DNA of 60,530 nt from a virus: IMG/VR virus record IMGVR_UViG_3300042938_000567, positions 1-60,530 of that record, one strand, 5' to 3'. The position numbers and the translations under genes were made by a program. Each line of letters begins with the position of its first letter. Within the stretch, counting starts at the first letter, position 1. Positions 52,712 through 60,530 of the stretch are shown one piece after another. The notes under the pieces were generated by a model. The model was not told the DNA's origin, searched no databases, and saw only the letters and a program-made list of their open reading frames with translations.

Positions 52712-52884
52712 TAGCCTTTACGAACTACATTGATTAATCCAACAAGCCCTAGTCCTGCGACGATGATAGACTCTTGGAGTTCTGGTTCGATTTTAACCCC
52801 AACTGCAATAGCAATTAGGATCAGTCCGCGCCATGTGGAGTTTTCGCTCAGTTTTTCGAGTAGTGTAGTTAGTAGGTTTTTCAT
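52711..52884 (-). CDS. holin-like protein 1
   Basis: 57 residues from the ATG at 52884 (MKNLLTTLLEKLSENSTWRG). LILIAIAVGVKIEPELQESI and VAGLGLVGLINVV give two short membrane segments. It overlaps the endolysin start and the lipoprotein stop, as expected for a lysis operon. Confidence 0.65.
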   Translation of the reverse strand: MKNLLTTLLEKLSENSTWRGLILIAIAVGVKIEPELQESIIVAGLGLVGLINVVRKG

Positions 52885-53048
52885 TTTTTTAATCCTTTGA
52901 TTTCTGGTAGTTCGTAACATAGTGTACCATAGTCTGTTTTGAAGCATACGCTAGGTGCTTTAAACCCTGCACATCCCGTTAAGAATGCCATGCCCAAAAA
53001 GATAAATGATATTACTATCATTGCTACTACTATTTTTTTTGCGTTCAT
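52881..53048 (-). CDS. 55-residue lipoprotein, possible outer-membrane spanin
   Basis: MNAKKIVVAMIVISFIFLGM is a signal peptide and AFLTGC is a lipobox (Cys26). The mature part is 30 residues with two further Cys. Small lipoproteins in lysis cassettes act as o-spanins in Gram-negative hosts, but no clear i-spanin partner is seen, so this is tentative. Coupled by ATGA to both neighbours. It would imply a host with two membranes. Confidence 0.6.
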   Translation of the reverse strand: MNAKKIVVAMIVISFIFLGMAFLTGCAGFKAPSVCFKTDYGTLCYELPEIKGLKK

Positions 53049-53221
53049 TTTTTAATTATTTGTTTTGTCATGTAGATGCACGTTAGGACACCAGCAATAA
53101 TGCTAATGATTCCGCCCCCGATTCTAATTGACGCTTCTATTTCTGGTAACATACTTACTATAAATCCTGTTGTCGAGATGACAGTACCCATTAATCCGTG
53201 TGATGTGGCGTTATCGTTCAT
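53045..53221 (-). CDS. holin-like protein 2
   Basis: 58 residues from the ATG at 53221 (MNDNATSHGLMGTVISTTGF). Two hydrophobic segments (about 10-25 and 33-52) and a basic end (TKQIIKK), the form of a class II holin. It starts five bases past the collagen fibre stop. It may be holin or antiholin to 52711-52884. Confidence 0.6.
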   Translation of the reverse strand: MNDNATSHGLMGTVISTTGFIVSMLPEIEASIRIGGGIISIIAGVLTCIYMTKQIIKK

Positions 53222-53225
53222 TTTA

Positions 53226-54746
53226 TTATGGGCCAACAATTACATACAACGTATTTGGGTCTGGGGTCACGATTAAATCGTAGCCAGTTTGGGTGATTTC
53301 AACGAGATTGGTCAGTTGTGTTGCCTGTGTTAGACCAGTAATATCCGAGAGAACGATGTTTGCTGGGGTAACCCCCGTGGCTCCTGTGGCTCCGATCCCT
53401 GTGGCTCCAGTTGCACCTGTTGCTCCCTGTAATGCAGGAGACAATGAAGTAATTGCTTGAGCAATATTACTATTTTCAAAATGCATTGTTATTGTTCTTC
53501 CGCCAAGATCAATGGCGTAAAATTTAATAACAATTCTATCTGTAACTAAAATATTTGTTGCAGGAACTGGAATAGACCAAAGGTAAAGTTCATTAATTGT
53601 TCCACTCGTAATTGAATGAGGATTAGAAATATTTGTTGCAATTAATGTTTCTGTTCCTGCAAGGTTGCGATAATAAACCTCTCCATAAATTGCTGGTGTT
53701 CCACCATTGGAATTCATGGAAACATAAGTTTCAAAATTCCAATTCCCAGATGGAATATTTATTGCATTAGGATCATTAGCAATTGTAGCAAACGAACCAA
53801 TCAATTGTGTTCCTGCACCAGTTGCTGTTAATGTCGTTCCAACCCCAATAACAAGGTTGCGATTCATTTCATAATATCCAAGGATACTTGAAGAATCAGA
53901 AGGATTGAAATAATACACCGCACCAGAACTAAATCCTTGTGGCCCTTGTAATCCAGTAGCCCCAGTGCTACCTTCCAAACCAGTGCTTCCCGTGGCCCCT
54001 CTAACCCCGGTCAAACCAGTGGCCCCTGTGCTTCCGATATCTCCAGAAACCCCTGTTGCTCCAGTACTTCCAACATCTCCTTGCAAGCCAGTCGCACCTG
54101 TGCTTCCGACATCCCCAATAATGCCGCTCGCTCCCGTGGCTCCGACATCCCCTTGGACTCCAGTGGCTCCTGTGCTTCCGACATCTCCTTGGATTCCAGT
54201 GCTTCCCGTGGCTCCAGCATCTCCTTGCACTCCAGTGGCCCCTGTGCTGCCGTCATTTCCAGCAACCCCAGTAGCCCCATCTGGGCCAGTAGCACCACCA
54301 TCAGCAACTGGTGTCCATGAGGCATTAATTGAACCGGGTGTTGGAGGAAAGCCGGGGTTTAGTGGGTTACCAGTTCTGTAATAATACCCACCAAGATAAG
54401 TGACTGCTGCACCAAGGTTATAAGAAAATCCATTGTCGTATACTGTCGCTGGCAATGTCCAAGGAGTTGGCCCTTGTATGCCCGTAGCCCCCGTGCTGCC
54501 GTCATTTCCCGCAATACCAGTGCTTCCCGTACTACCCTGCAAACCCACCCCAGTGGCCCCAGTCGCTCCGTCATTTCCAGCAACCCCCGTGGCTCCTGTG
54601 GTTCCAGTCCCAGTTGGGCCTGTGCTTCCCGTGGCCCCTGTTGGGCCTCCAGATGGCCCTGTGGCTCCCGTGGCCCCGACTGCTGCGCTGGCTTGACTTC
54701 CAGTAAAATCTAGTTTGCCAGTAAATGGGTTAAATGTGAGTGCCAT
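53226..54746 (-). CDS. collagen-like tail fibre, copy 2
   Basis: 506 residues, complete. [14 protein letters not shown] is followed by Gly-X-Thr repeats, a short non-repetitive insert (about 90-150, [20 protein letters not shown]) and more repeats. A beta domain follows ([20 protein letters not shown] type) and the C-terminal tip [19 protein letters not shown]. It pairs with the truncated gene at 1-884. Tip and shaft differ in repeat number, which suggests slippage or recombination. Confidence 0.85.
   Translation of the reverse strand: MALTFNPFTGKLDFTGSQASAAVGATGATGPSGGPTGATGSTGPTGTGTTGATGVAGNDGATGATGVGLQGSTGSTGIAGNDGSTGATGIQGPTPWTLPATVYDNGFSYNLGAAVTYLGGYYYRTGNPLNPGFPPTPGSINASWTPVADGGATGPDGATGVAGNDGSTGATGVQGDAGATGSTGIQGDVGSTGATGVQGDVGATGASGIIGDVGSTGATGLQGDVGSTGATGVSGDIGSTGATGLTGVRGATGSTGLEGSTGATGLQGPQGFSSGAVYYFNPSDSSSILGYYEMNRNLVIGVGTTLTATGAGTQLIGSFATIANDPNAINIPSGNWNFETYVSMNSNGGTPAIYGEVYYRNLAGTETLIATNISNPHSITSGTINELYLWSIPVPATNILVTDRIVIKFYAIDLGGRTITMHFENSNIAQAITSLSPALQGATGATGATGIGATGATGVTPANIVLSDITGLTQATQLTNLVEITQTGYDLIVTPDPNTLYVIVGP
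53674..53878. repeat. second copy of the window's first 205 bases
   Basis: One difference was noticed compared with bases 1-205. Both copies encode the same part of the collagen-like fibre C-terminal domain. Confidence 0.85.
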
Positions 54747-54778
54747 AGTTTATTATTAATCGTTGCATTGCGTTTTTG

Positions 54779-54994
54779 TCAAGCGGTTATCTCAACCTCA
54801 ACAGGCCAAGACAATCCTTCTTTCACTATCTGTTTTTCGCACTCTTCATGCGTTCCCACAAACAATGTGCTTTGAGTTGCGATTGACACGTTGGTTTCTT
54901 CGTAAAAGATAATTACTTTGTCCGCATAGACCAATTTCCAGTTGCCTGTAGAATCATCGTATGACCAACCATTTTCGTTTGGAGGAATTATCAT
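54779..54994 (-). CDS. 71-residue fibre-cassette protein, copy 2
   Basis: MIIPPNENGWSYDDSTGNWK; paralogue of 917-1132 in the same place, again overlapping the upstream fibre gene by four bases. Function unknown. Confidence 0.75.
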   Translation of the reverse strand: MIIPPNENGWSYDDSTGNWKLVYADKVIIFYEETNVSIATQSTLFVGTHEECEKQIVKEGLSWPVEVEITA

Positions 54995-55854
54995 GGGACT
55001 GTTACTGCGAGAGTTGAGGTTGCAGAAGTATAGGTTGCTGTAGTTCCAACTGGAACACCAACCAAGGTTACTGATGGGTATGAATTTGTTGTTGATCCTT
55101 GGAAAAAACGAAATGTTGTTGTTCCAGATGGAGGTGAAACATTAAACGAAACTGAAAGACCAGTAGTAAATGATGCCGTTGCTGTTGATGCTCCAGTTGT
55201 TTTTAAGGCACGGAGCGTTCCAGCACTAATCGTTGTTGAACCTGTGTAACTCAAAGTTCCGTTTAATCGAAGCTGCCCTGTTGATGTTTTGCTAATACTT
55301 CCGCTACCAGCAATATTACCCGGAATTGTTAGTATAACCGTCGCGACATTAACGCGGAATTGCAAAGATTGTGCGGCATTTATTTGGAAATCATTTGATA
55401 GCGTTGATGTCGCAGTACAAACTATTTGCGATGGCCCAGCAGATGTAAACAACCCTGTTCCAAAAGCGTTATTTTTCGAAAATGTAATTGTGCCTGTTGC
55501 CGCAGATGGAGCAGATAATGTTCCTCCCGAATAGGTATTGCTACCTCCAATGGTTAAAGCTGTTGATCCAGCTTTTGTTAGCGATCCTACTCCGCTGATT
55601 ACTCCATTCAAAGTTGATGCGGATGTAATTGCAAGAGAGCCAGCATTGATTTGAGTTGGCCCAGTATAGTTGCAAATTCCCGAAAGAGTCAGTCCACCAA
55701 TCCCGTTTTTGATTAAACCAGTTGTGCCAGTAATAGCGGTTGAGATTGTTGCGCTTAGATAGCACATAAACTGACGAAAAGATGCCGTTGAGGACGCTAT
55801 TGTGGTTGCATTGCTTGCCCCTACTTTTGCTGCGCTGGAATTAGTTAAAATCAT
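54991..55854 (-). CDS. fibre protein with autotransporter-type beta-strand repeats, copy 2
   Basis: 287 residues; paralogue of 1129-2004 with the same LIKNGIGGLTLSGICNYTGP and NTYSGGTLSAPSA repeats and the same C-terminus (PVGTTATYTSATSTLAVTVP). Protein identity is higher than DNA identity, so selection has kept the fold. Confidence 0.75.
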   Translation of the reverse strand: MILTNSSAAKVGASNATTIASSTASFRQFMCYLSATISTAITGTTGLIKNGIGGLTLSGICNYTGPTQINAGSLAITSASTLNGVISGVGSLTKAGSTALTIGGSNTYSGGTLSAPSAATGTITFSKNNAFGTGLFTSAGPSQIVCTATSTLSNDFQINAAQSLQFRVNVATVILTIPGNIAGSGSISKTSTGQLRLNGTLSYTGSTTISAGTLRALKTTGASTATASFTTGLSVSFNVSPPSGTTTFRFFQGSTTNSYPSVTLVGVPVGTTATYTSATSTLAVTVP

Positions 55855-56282
55855 GCAACGATTATAAGTTGAGTGATTGCTTCTTGCACAACGACATCAA
55901 ATGCAAATGGAGCGGAAGGCCATGTAGAGGTGACTGCATTTGGATTGAATGCTGCGGCAAGCGTAATTTCATCAAGCCATTGTCGGATAGCCGTGAGCTT
56001 CGGGGATGTTCCACCTTTGGAACGCAGTTTGCCTTCAAGGTCAAGGCAAGTTAGGAGGCGTAACGGGGTATAGGCTTGGTTTTCTAACCATTCTTCAGCC
56101 GTGTATGTGGGAGCGGAAGGGGTGATCCATTCTCCGTTTCCCCATGTGCAGTTGTCGCTAGGTTTGTCTGGGAGCGGGGCGTAGTCGTTGGCCTTGGGGT
56201 TGCCGTTTGCGGCCCATGCGGCGAGTGTTTCTGGCGCGAGGGTGACGAGTTCGTTGGTGGTGAGGTTATAGTAATTAGGCAT
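55851..56282 (-). CDS. 143-residue fibre-cassette protein
   Basis: From the ATG at 56282 (MPNYYNLTTNELVTLAPETL), overlapping the LamG-like gene stop by eight bases. It contains NCTWGNGEWITPSAPTYTAE and a helical C-terminal half (RLLTCLDLEGKLRSKGGTSP). Absent from cassette 1. No family recognised; probably a fibre assembly or connector protein. Richer in G/C than its neighbours. Confidence 0.6.
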   Translation of the reverse strand: MPNYYNLTTNELVTLAPETLAAWAANGNPKANDYAPLPDKPSDNCTWGNGEWITPSAPTYTAEEWLENQAYTPLRLLTCLDLEGKLRSKGGTSPKLTAIRQWLDEITLAAAFNPNAVTSTWPSAPFAFDVVVQEAITQLIIVA

Positions 56283-56913
56283 AAACGCGAGGATGGTTGG
56301 AGACGGTTGTGCTGGTATCTGTGAGTGCGGTTCCAGACATGACATCTTGGGTTTCTCTGACAAGCGGAATGTATGAAACAAGTTTGTCTGGACGCACCTT
56401 GTCGGGTGTCATTCCTTTGGCAATCGCGGCGACATCAGCACCTGACAATGCTTCCTGCCAAAGACCATATTCCGCGAAATCACCCGATGACCAGTAGTTG
56501 CCAGTTTCGGAGCGACCAAACCTAAGATTATTAATTCCCGCGTTATTTGATGTTGTGCTGGGTATTGTTAGATTAAAGCCTAGCGTAAGCAGACTTCCGT
56601 TTCTGTATAATTTCATTCTGTTTGAGTTACCTGTGAGCGATCCATCGAACACAAGAGCAAAATGATTCCATCCAGTAATGTTTTGAGCTACAAAAGCGTA
56701 TGAATTAGAATTATTTGCAACCACCGGATACAAAACATTATCCGAATAATGTGTTATAACAAAGCCATTGTTTACGACATCAGTAAAACCAACATTCTGT
56801 ATAGTTCCGCTCGTTGGCCTACGAATCCAACATGACATAGTAAGCTTTTGCTGGTTCTTGTGAACCGTATAGCTCCCGCTGATCTGCTGGTTGGTTGCAA
56901 ATGCCCGAGCCAT
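56275..56913 (-). CDS. LamG/concanavalin-like virion protein
   Basis: 212 residues with LTMSCWIRRPTSGT, WNHFALVFDGSLTGN, MKLYRNGSLLTLGF and LRFGRSETGNYWSSGDFAEY: the strand order of LamG/laminin-G-like lectin domains, which bind sugars. Present only in cassette 2, where it probably adds a glycan-binding fibre part. Confidence 0.7.
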   Translation of the reverse strand: MARAFATNQQISGSYTVHKNQQKLTMSCWIRRPTSGTIQNVGFTDVVNNGFVITHYSDNVLYPVVANNSNSYAFVAQNITGWNHFALVFDGSLTGNSNRMKLYRNGSLLTLGFNLTIPSTTSNNAGINNLRFGRSETGNYWSSGDFAEYGLWQEALSGADVAAIAKGMTPDKVRPDKLVSYIPLVRETQDVMSGTALTDTSTTVSNHPRVYA

Positions 56914-56914
56914 A

Positions 56915-57892
56915 TCAAGCCGCGCTCCTTACTTCGACAGAGATCAACTCGGCATCGCCCGTCATTGTGTCGTTGACGGCATCGCTGCCAACGCGAGAAA
57001 TTCGGAGACGGTAAGGTTCACCGACTGTCACGTTGTCGATGGTGGTCAGAGTGATGCTGGTCGTGGTGGGAATGCCGCTCGTTGCGTTTGCGGCTCCGTT
57101 TGCCTCGGTGGCGGTGTCGAATGAGTCTGCATCGAGATCGGTGTTACCACGTTCTAATGCTACTCTCCAGCGCACATTTCCGCTTGTTGCGGTGGTTGCC
57201 ATCCAAGTAACCCTTACGCTCAAACCGCTTGTTAAATTAGCGGATTCGGGGATGATTGCTGGGAATGTTGCGCTCTCAATGGTAGCAGCATCAAAATCGA
57301 GGACAGTTATGGAATTTCGTGTGTCTAGCGTTGCAAACAAAGTTGACGGCGGGTTATTATCGCGGGGAGCAAAAATAGCAAAAGTTTTCGTGCCAGAGGC
57401 TCCTGTAAGATTAGGATGAGATGTGCTGGCCTTTCCGTCAAGAGCCGTTTGAGTAGCCGTAGAAATCGGTTTATTTGAATCAGATGTGTTGTCAATATTG
57501 CTAAGTCCAACATCTGTTTTATCAAGTGTCACCGCTCCTGTGCGTGTATTAACTGATGTTACTCCAGATGCGCTTCCACTAATGTCGGAAAGCGTAGCAA
57601 TCGTACCAGATGCACTAGGAAAAGTGAAAGTTTTTGTAGAACCTCCTGCTGTTATTGTGAGGTTTCCGTTGTTTTGCAGTTCTAATAATTGACTGCTATC
57701 GGGGGAATAAATTTCGTCGTGCGAATGCACAGACATACCACCAATTTCTTGGATTGCACCCGTGGATGGATGCTTGGCATAGAGTTTTTTATCTGCGTGA
57801 TTTATGCAAATCTCACCAGATGCAAGGTCTCCGTTTGCAGGAACCCGCGCAGCAATTGTGCTTTTTTTAGGGACTAGGATTGGATTAGCCAT
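56915..57892 (-). CDS. tail fibre protein (LASGEICINHADKKLYAK type), copy 2
   Basis: 325 residues. The first 160 match 2001-2588. After that the GYNAL tip is replaced by a 150-residue beta domain (VRVTWMATTATSGNVRWRVA, then LTTIDNVTVGEPYRLRISRV). A clear case of tip replacement between paralogues. Confidence 0.8.
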   Translation of the reverse strand: MANPILVPKKSTIAARVPANGDLASGEICINHADKKLYAKHPSTGAIQEIGGMSVHSHDEIYSPDSSQLLELQNNGNLTITAGGSTKTFTFPSASGTIATLSDISGSASGVTSVNTRTGAVTLDKTDVGLSNIDNTSDSNKPISTATQTALDGKASTSHPNLTGASGTKTFAIFAPRDNNPPSTLFATLDTRNSITVLDFDAATIESATFPAIIPESANLTSGLSVRVTWMATTATSGNVRWRVALERGNTDLDADSFDTATEANGAANATSGIPTTTSITLTTIDNVTVGEPYRLRISRVGSDAVNDTMTGDAELISVEVRSAA

Positions 57893-57907
57893 TATAGAAT
57901 GGGGTTG

Positions 57908-57934
57908 CCTTCAGAGGGGTCGAACCTCTGAAGG
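57908..57934 (-). other. intercistronic hairpin between fibre genes, copy 2
   Basis: Ten perfect pairs, 57908-57917 with 57925-57934, around a seven-base loop; counterpart of 2604-2630. No U-tract. Confidence 0.65.
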
Positions 57935-57950
57935 GCTTTGGGTTTAGGGA

Positions 57951-58622
57951 CTAGTAAGTTCCACCATCAATGGTGGTTTCGAGAGCAGTTACGCGAGTGT
58001 CAAGAGCCGAATCAGCCGATGTACGAGCCGAAACTTCGGAAGCCAAAGCAGCGTTGTTGCTCGTTACATAACCAGCGAAAGCCGAGTCGTTAGCAGTATC
58101 AACAGAGTTGATAAGGGAAACGATTTCAGCAAACGTGTCACTGTCTGCGCTTGCGGCAGAAAGGATTGCGTCGATGCGGTTTTTCTCAGTTGTGATTTTG
58201 CCGTCGAGGGCCGAATCAGCACTGGTGCGGTTGCTTGTCTCAGTGGAGAGATTACCAGCGATTACACCTTCAGCGGCGGTAGCGCGAGAAACCTCTGCTG
58301 AAACTGCCGATGTCAATGTGCTGTCAGCAGCAATACGAGCAGACTGTTCAGAAGAAAGATTGCTGGTGAGGGTGCTATCAGCACTGATACGAGCGGCTTC
58401 TTCTGCGGCGATAGCAGCAGTAAGAGTCGAGTTTGCAGCAGAAACAGCGGAGTCAGCATAGGCTTTGGTAGCGAATGTGCCTTCGCCGCCGACGATGAGT
58501 ACTGATCCGTCAGCTTTACCGACGAAGAGGTTTTTATTGGTTAGGTCGATTGCCAACTCTCCAGAAGAAAGACTTGCTGGAGCGGAAGAACCGCGTTTGA
58601 TACGAATGATTGGATTTGCCAT
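57951..58622 (-). CDS. coiled-coil tail fibre protein, copy 2
   Basis: 223 residues. The N-terminus is identical to that of 2647-3264; the coil has one extra heptad block (LSSEQSARIAADSTLTSAVS). C-terminus ...SRVTALETTIDGGTY-type in both copies. Length change within Ala-rich repeats again points to slippage. Confidence 0.8.
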   Translation of the reverse strand: MANPIIRIKRGSSAPASLSSGELAIDLTNKNLFVGKADGSVLIVGGEGTFATKAYADSAVSAANSTLTAAIAAEEAARISADSTLTSNLSSEQSARIAADSTLTSAVSAEVSRATAAEGVIAGNLSTETSNRTSADSALDGKITTEKNRIDAILSAASADSDTFAEIVSLINSVDTANDSAFAGYVTSNNAALASEVSARTSADSALDTRVTALETTIDGGTY

Positions 58623-58678
58623 AGTTTTTTATTGTTTTTTTGGTTTGTTTTTTGGTTTTTCTGGTTGTTCAGAAAGGT

Positions 58679-58852
58679 TTAAGGTGCTGGACTATATTCT
58701 CCAGCATCAATTTCAGCTACATTTGTAAGTTCTCCGCTTTGGATTTGAGCAACTTCATTTCCATTAGGCAATGTGCCATCAACGCTGATTGCGAGCGAGG
58801 CACTTGGACTAAAGTCCAGCTTGCCAGTAAATGGATTGAATCTAACTGCCAT
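58679..58852 (-). CDS. 57-residue NPFTGKLDF protein, copy 2
   Basis: [20 protein letters not shown]; paralogue of 3312-3488, ending ELTNVAEIDAGEYSPAP. Its ATG is close to the stop of 58854-59117. Likely a fibre attachment peptide. Confidence 0.7.
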   Translation of the reverse strand: MAVRFNPFTGKLDFSPSASLAISVDGTLPNGNEVAQIQSGELTNVAEIDAGEYSPAP

Positions 58853-58853
58853 A

Positions 58854-59117
58854 CTATGCTATGCTGACCATTACTAAATTTGCGTCATTTACAGTAGGAG
58901 GCTGCACGGAATATGTCAATGTAAGAGTAGCGACAACAACAGATGCTTTGCTGTAAGCTACAGTTGCGATATTGTTCGACGAACCATAGTAAGTCAATGC
59001 AAGTGAATCGAATTCTGGGATTTGAAACCCCTGAACAGAGTATGCAATGTTTGAAATCCCATCTAGAGCAAGGTGACGGAATTTTGCGGTGTCGAGAATT
59101 GAAGGGATATCGTCCAT
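58854..59117 (-). CDS. small beta-rich virion protein, copy 2
   Basis: 87 residues. FQIPEFDSLALTYYGSSNNI and ATLTLTYSVQPPTVNDANL parallel 3492-3767. The N-terminal 30 residues have diverged. Unlike copy 1, no palindrome precedes it. Confidence 0.7.
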   Translation of the reverse strand: MDDIPSILDTAKFRHLALDGISNIAYSVQGFQIPEFDSLALTYYGSSNNIATVAYSKASVVVATLTLTYSVQPPTVNDANLVMVSIA

Positions 59118-59140
59118 ATGTGTGAATGTTAAACTGATGA

Positions 59141-59172
59141 GGTGGCAGAGTCAAGTTATTAACTCTGCCACC
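59141..59172 (-). other. intercistronic hairpin after capsid-like protein 2
   Basis: Perfect 11-bp stem 59141-59151 with 59162-59172, ten-base loop, no T-run. Like the hairpin after capsid-like protein 1, it may protect the capsid mRNA. Confidence 0.65.
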
Positions 59173-59186
59173 GATATCAATTTAAC

Positions 59187-60380
59187 TTAAACCGCTACGC
59201 AAGGTGCTGGATTCACATCATCTTGGCAACGCTTGTAGACAATTGCCACAACATTCTGTGGACGAATTGGCTGAATAGCTCGTTGGATTTGATAGATGTG
59301 CTGACCGAAGTCACCATACAAGTTACAATCGTTGTCGCGGAAGTATGTCCACTCCAGTTCACCCATAGCGAGTTGGGGAGCGAAACGGAATGTTCCTTCA
59401 CCAACGTAGCTTTCGGGGACGAGACGCTTGAACGCATTGCCAGCAATAACGAACATGACTTCGTACGTTGCGGCAACCCATGCTGGGTTACGGCGTTGAG
59501 CGAAACCATTCGTTACGGCAGTCGAGACGATTGGGTTAACAAGGGTAAGAACACCAGCGACATTCGCGGTAGCGCGAAGGGGCTGTTGGTCGATACCGAA
59601 TGCGAAACCACGATAACCTTGGAAGGAGTAACCAGAAATGGCAGTCTCACCAAGTTTGAACGAACCAGTCGTAAGACCGATCAGATCTTCCTTAACGTCC
59701 GCATCGTTTCTGAAATTTTCGATCTGGTCAGCAGAAGCGATAACTTGGAAGAATTCACCCTCAGAGGTAGCGAATGGTTCAGCAAGCATCTCTTCACGCA
59801 GGAACGTGCCGAGTTTGTAGAGAGTCCTGAAGTTCATAGGAGCATCAGGAACTTTGTTGGCAAACAGGGTGTTGATCTGCTGCATATCACCAGTCAAGTT
59901 AGCAGAGAATGTAGCAGTGGAATCCACTACATATTTAATGCCAGACTGAAGGAGATACTGATAGCGGATGTCAGCGTTGATCAACTGAAGGATCGTCTTT
60001 TCGAGCGATACTTGAGCTTGTAGGTAAGAACCTTTAAATGCTGTGCGAGCTTGCTTTACGCAAACACGGGGGCCAGCACCACGAAGGGTCTGAAGTTGGA
60101 ACTGATACTCAGTCGAGCCAACAACGTCAGGGGTTGCACCGATTCCACAGAGGGTCGTGTCGTTAACGAAGGTAGGAGCAGCGAGTGAAGCGGCAGGGAC
60201 TGCCATTTCCTCAACTACGCTACGAACAACGTCCGATACGTTTGGAAGGGTTCCACCATCGATGCTGTTGATGTAAGGACTTTTACGAGCGAGAACCCGC
60301 CCGATTTGTCCGATGATACGATTCACGTCTTTAGACGCAAAATCTTGGATTGCTGCTAGTGAAATACATTCTTGAGCCAT
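59187..60380 (-). CDS. major capsid-like protein 2
   Basis: 397 residues. Distant relative of 4787-6199: TEYQFQLQTLRGAGPRVCVK against SYTFELLRKEMTTDWICVES, and LEWTYFRDNDCNLYGDFGQH against WEWKNPDWECNRWRKSGFYQ. The C-terminus has VVAIVYKRCQDD. It heads fibre cassette 2. Either this or copy 1 may be the shell protein and the other a minor head or alternative capsid protein. Confidence 0.65.
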   Translation of the reverse strand: MAQECISLAAIQDFASKDVNRIIGQIGRVLARKSPYINSIDGGTLPNVSDVVRSVVEEMAVPAASLAAPTFVNDTTLCGIGATPDVVGSTEYQFQLQTLRGAGPRVCVKQARTAFKGSYLQAQVSLEKTILQLINADIRYQYLLQSGIKYVVDSTATFSANLTGDMQQINTLFANKVPDAPMNFRTLYKLGTFLREEMLAEPFATSEGEFFQVIASADQIENFRNDADVKEDLIGLTTGSFKLGETAISGYSFQGYRGFAFGIDQQPLRATANVAGVLTLVNPIVSTAVTNGFAQRRNPAWVAATYEVMFVIAGNAFKRLVPESYVGEGTFRFAPQLAMGELEWTYFRDNDCNLYGDFGQHIYQIQRAIQPIRPQNVVAIVYKRCQDDVNPAPCVAV

Positions 60381-60530
60381 AATTTTAGTTTTTTAATTGA
60401 TTGTTTGTTTTGGGTTTGTTCTGCTTGAACTCCCGAAGAAAAATTCTACGGGCAACATTCAAGACGAAAAGATCCGCTATCGGTTCTTAACGATTTGTTT
60501 CTTGGTTTTGTTGCCCCGGCACGTTGGGCT
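60381..60530 (-). promoter_or_regulatory. leader region of capsid-like protein 2 (window edge)
   Basis: A/T-rich with no SD. It contains a hairpin (CCCG-a-AGAA / TTCT-a-CGGG, about 60435-60451) and a stretched palindrome-like ATCG-TTAAGAAC-CGAT on the minus strand (near 60480). No gene is seen. It is cut by the window edge. Confidence 0.4.

Noticed and set aside
59223-60023. Plus-strand 266-codon ORF opposite capsid-like protein 2
   Set aside because: Same reason: a shadow of a real gene whose relative lies at 4787-6199.

Overview
The window is most of a tailed double-stranded DNA phage genome, probably with a short podovirus-type tail. It has a large terminase, a portal, a coiled-coil scaffold candidate, two capsid-like proteins, T7-style tail tube candidates, internal ejection-type proteins, several tail spikes and collagen-like fibres, a lysis cassette and a replication block. 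I saw no rRNA, tRNA, insertion sequence or CRISPR array. The host is uncertain. Almost no gene has a Shine-Dalgarno sequence and starts follow A-rich leaders, while TTGACA-type promoters are present. Autotransporter-type beta-strand repeats sit in two fibre genes. These would fit a lineage that uses few Shine-Dalgarno sites, such as Verrucomicrobiota or Bacteroidota, but nothing here proves it.

Layout. Bases 1-10924 (minus strand) carry the small gene near the portal, portal, scaffold candidate, capsid-like protein 1 and a first fibre cassette that runs off the left edge. Bases 10949-28500 (mostly plus) carry the terminase, a divergent XRE-regulator switch, a winged-helix replication protein, DnaB helicase, a Holliday-junction-resolvase-like nuclease, a run of tiny basic proteins, glycosyltransferase, methyltransferase, dCMP deaminase, an 870-base non-coding region, small accessory genes and an SF2 helicase. 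Three homing endonuclease-like genes are inserted in this part. Bases 28560-31871 (minus) carry a Cas4/RecB-like nuclease, an OB-type single-strand-binding candidate and unknown genes. Bases 32084-60380 (minus) carry a 1879-residue virion protein with a metallopeptidase motif, ejection proteins, tail tube proteins, three pectate-lyase-type spikes, endolysin, holins and a lipoprotein, then a second copy of the fibre cassette headed by a second capsid-like protein.

Two features stand out. First, a 16-bp palindrome, TTATCGKWWMCGATAA, occurs about 16 times, between and inside genes, where far less than one copy is expected by chance. Three copies lie next to TTGACA promoters and several abut start codons. 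This looks like a genome-wide operator network. Second, the order capsid - small beta protein - short NPFTG protein - coiled fibre - GEICINHADKKLYAK fibre - autotransporter-repeat fibre - 71-residue protein - collagen-like fibre is present twice. The first 200 bases of the window are almost identical to 53674-53878, so the left edge is probably an assembly break in that duplication, and on a circular map the two cassettes would be adjacent.
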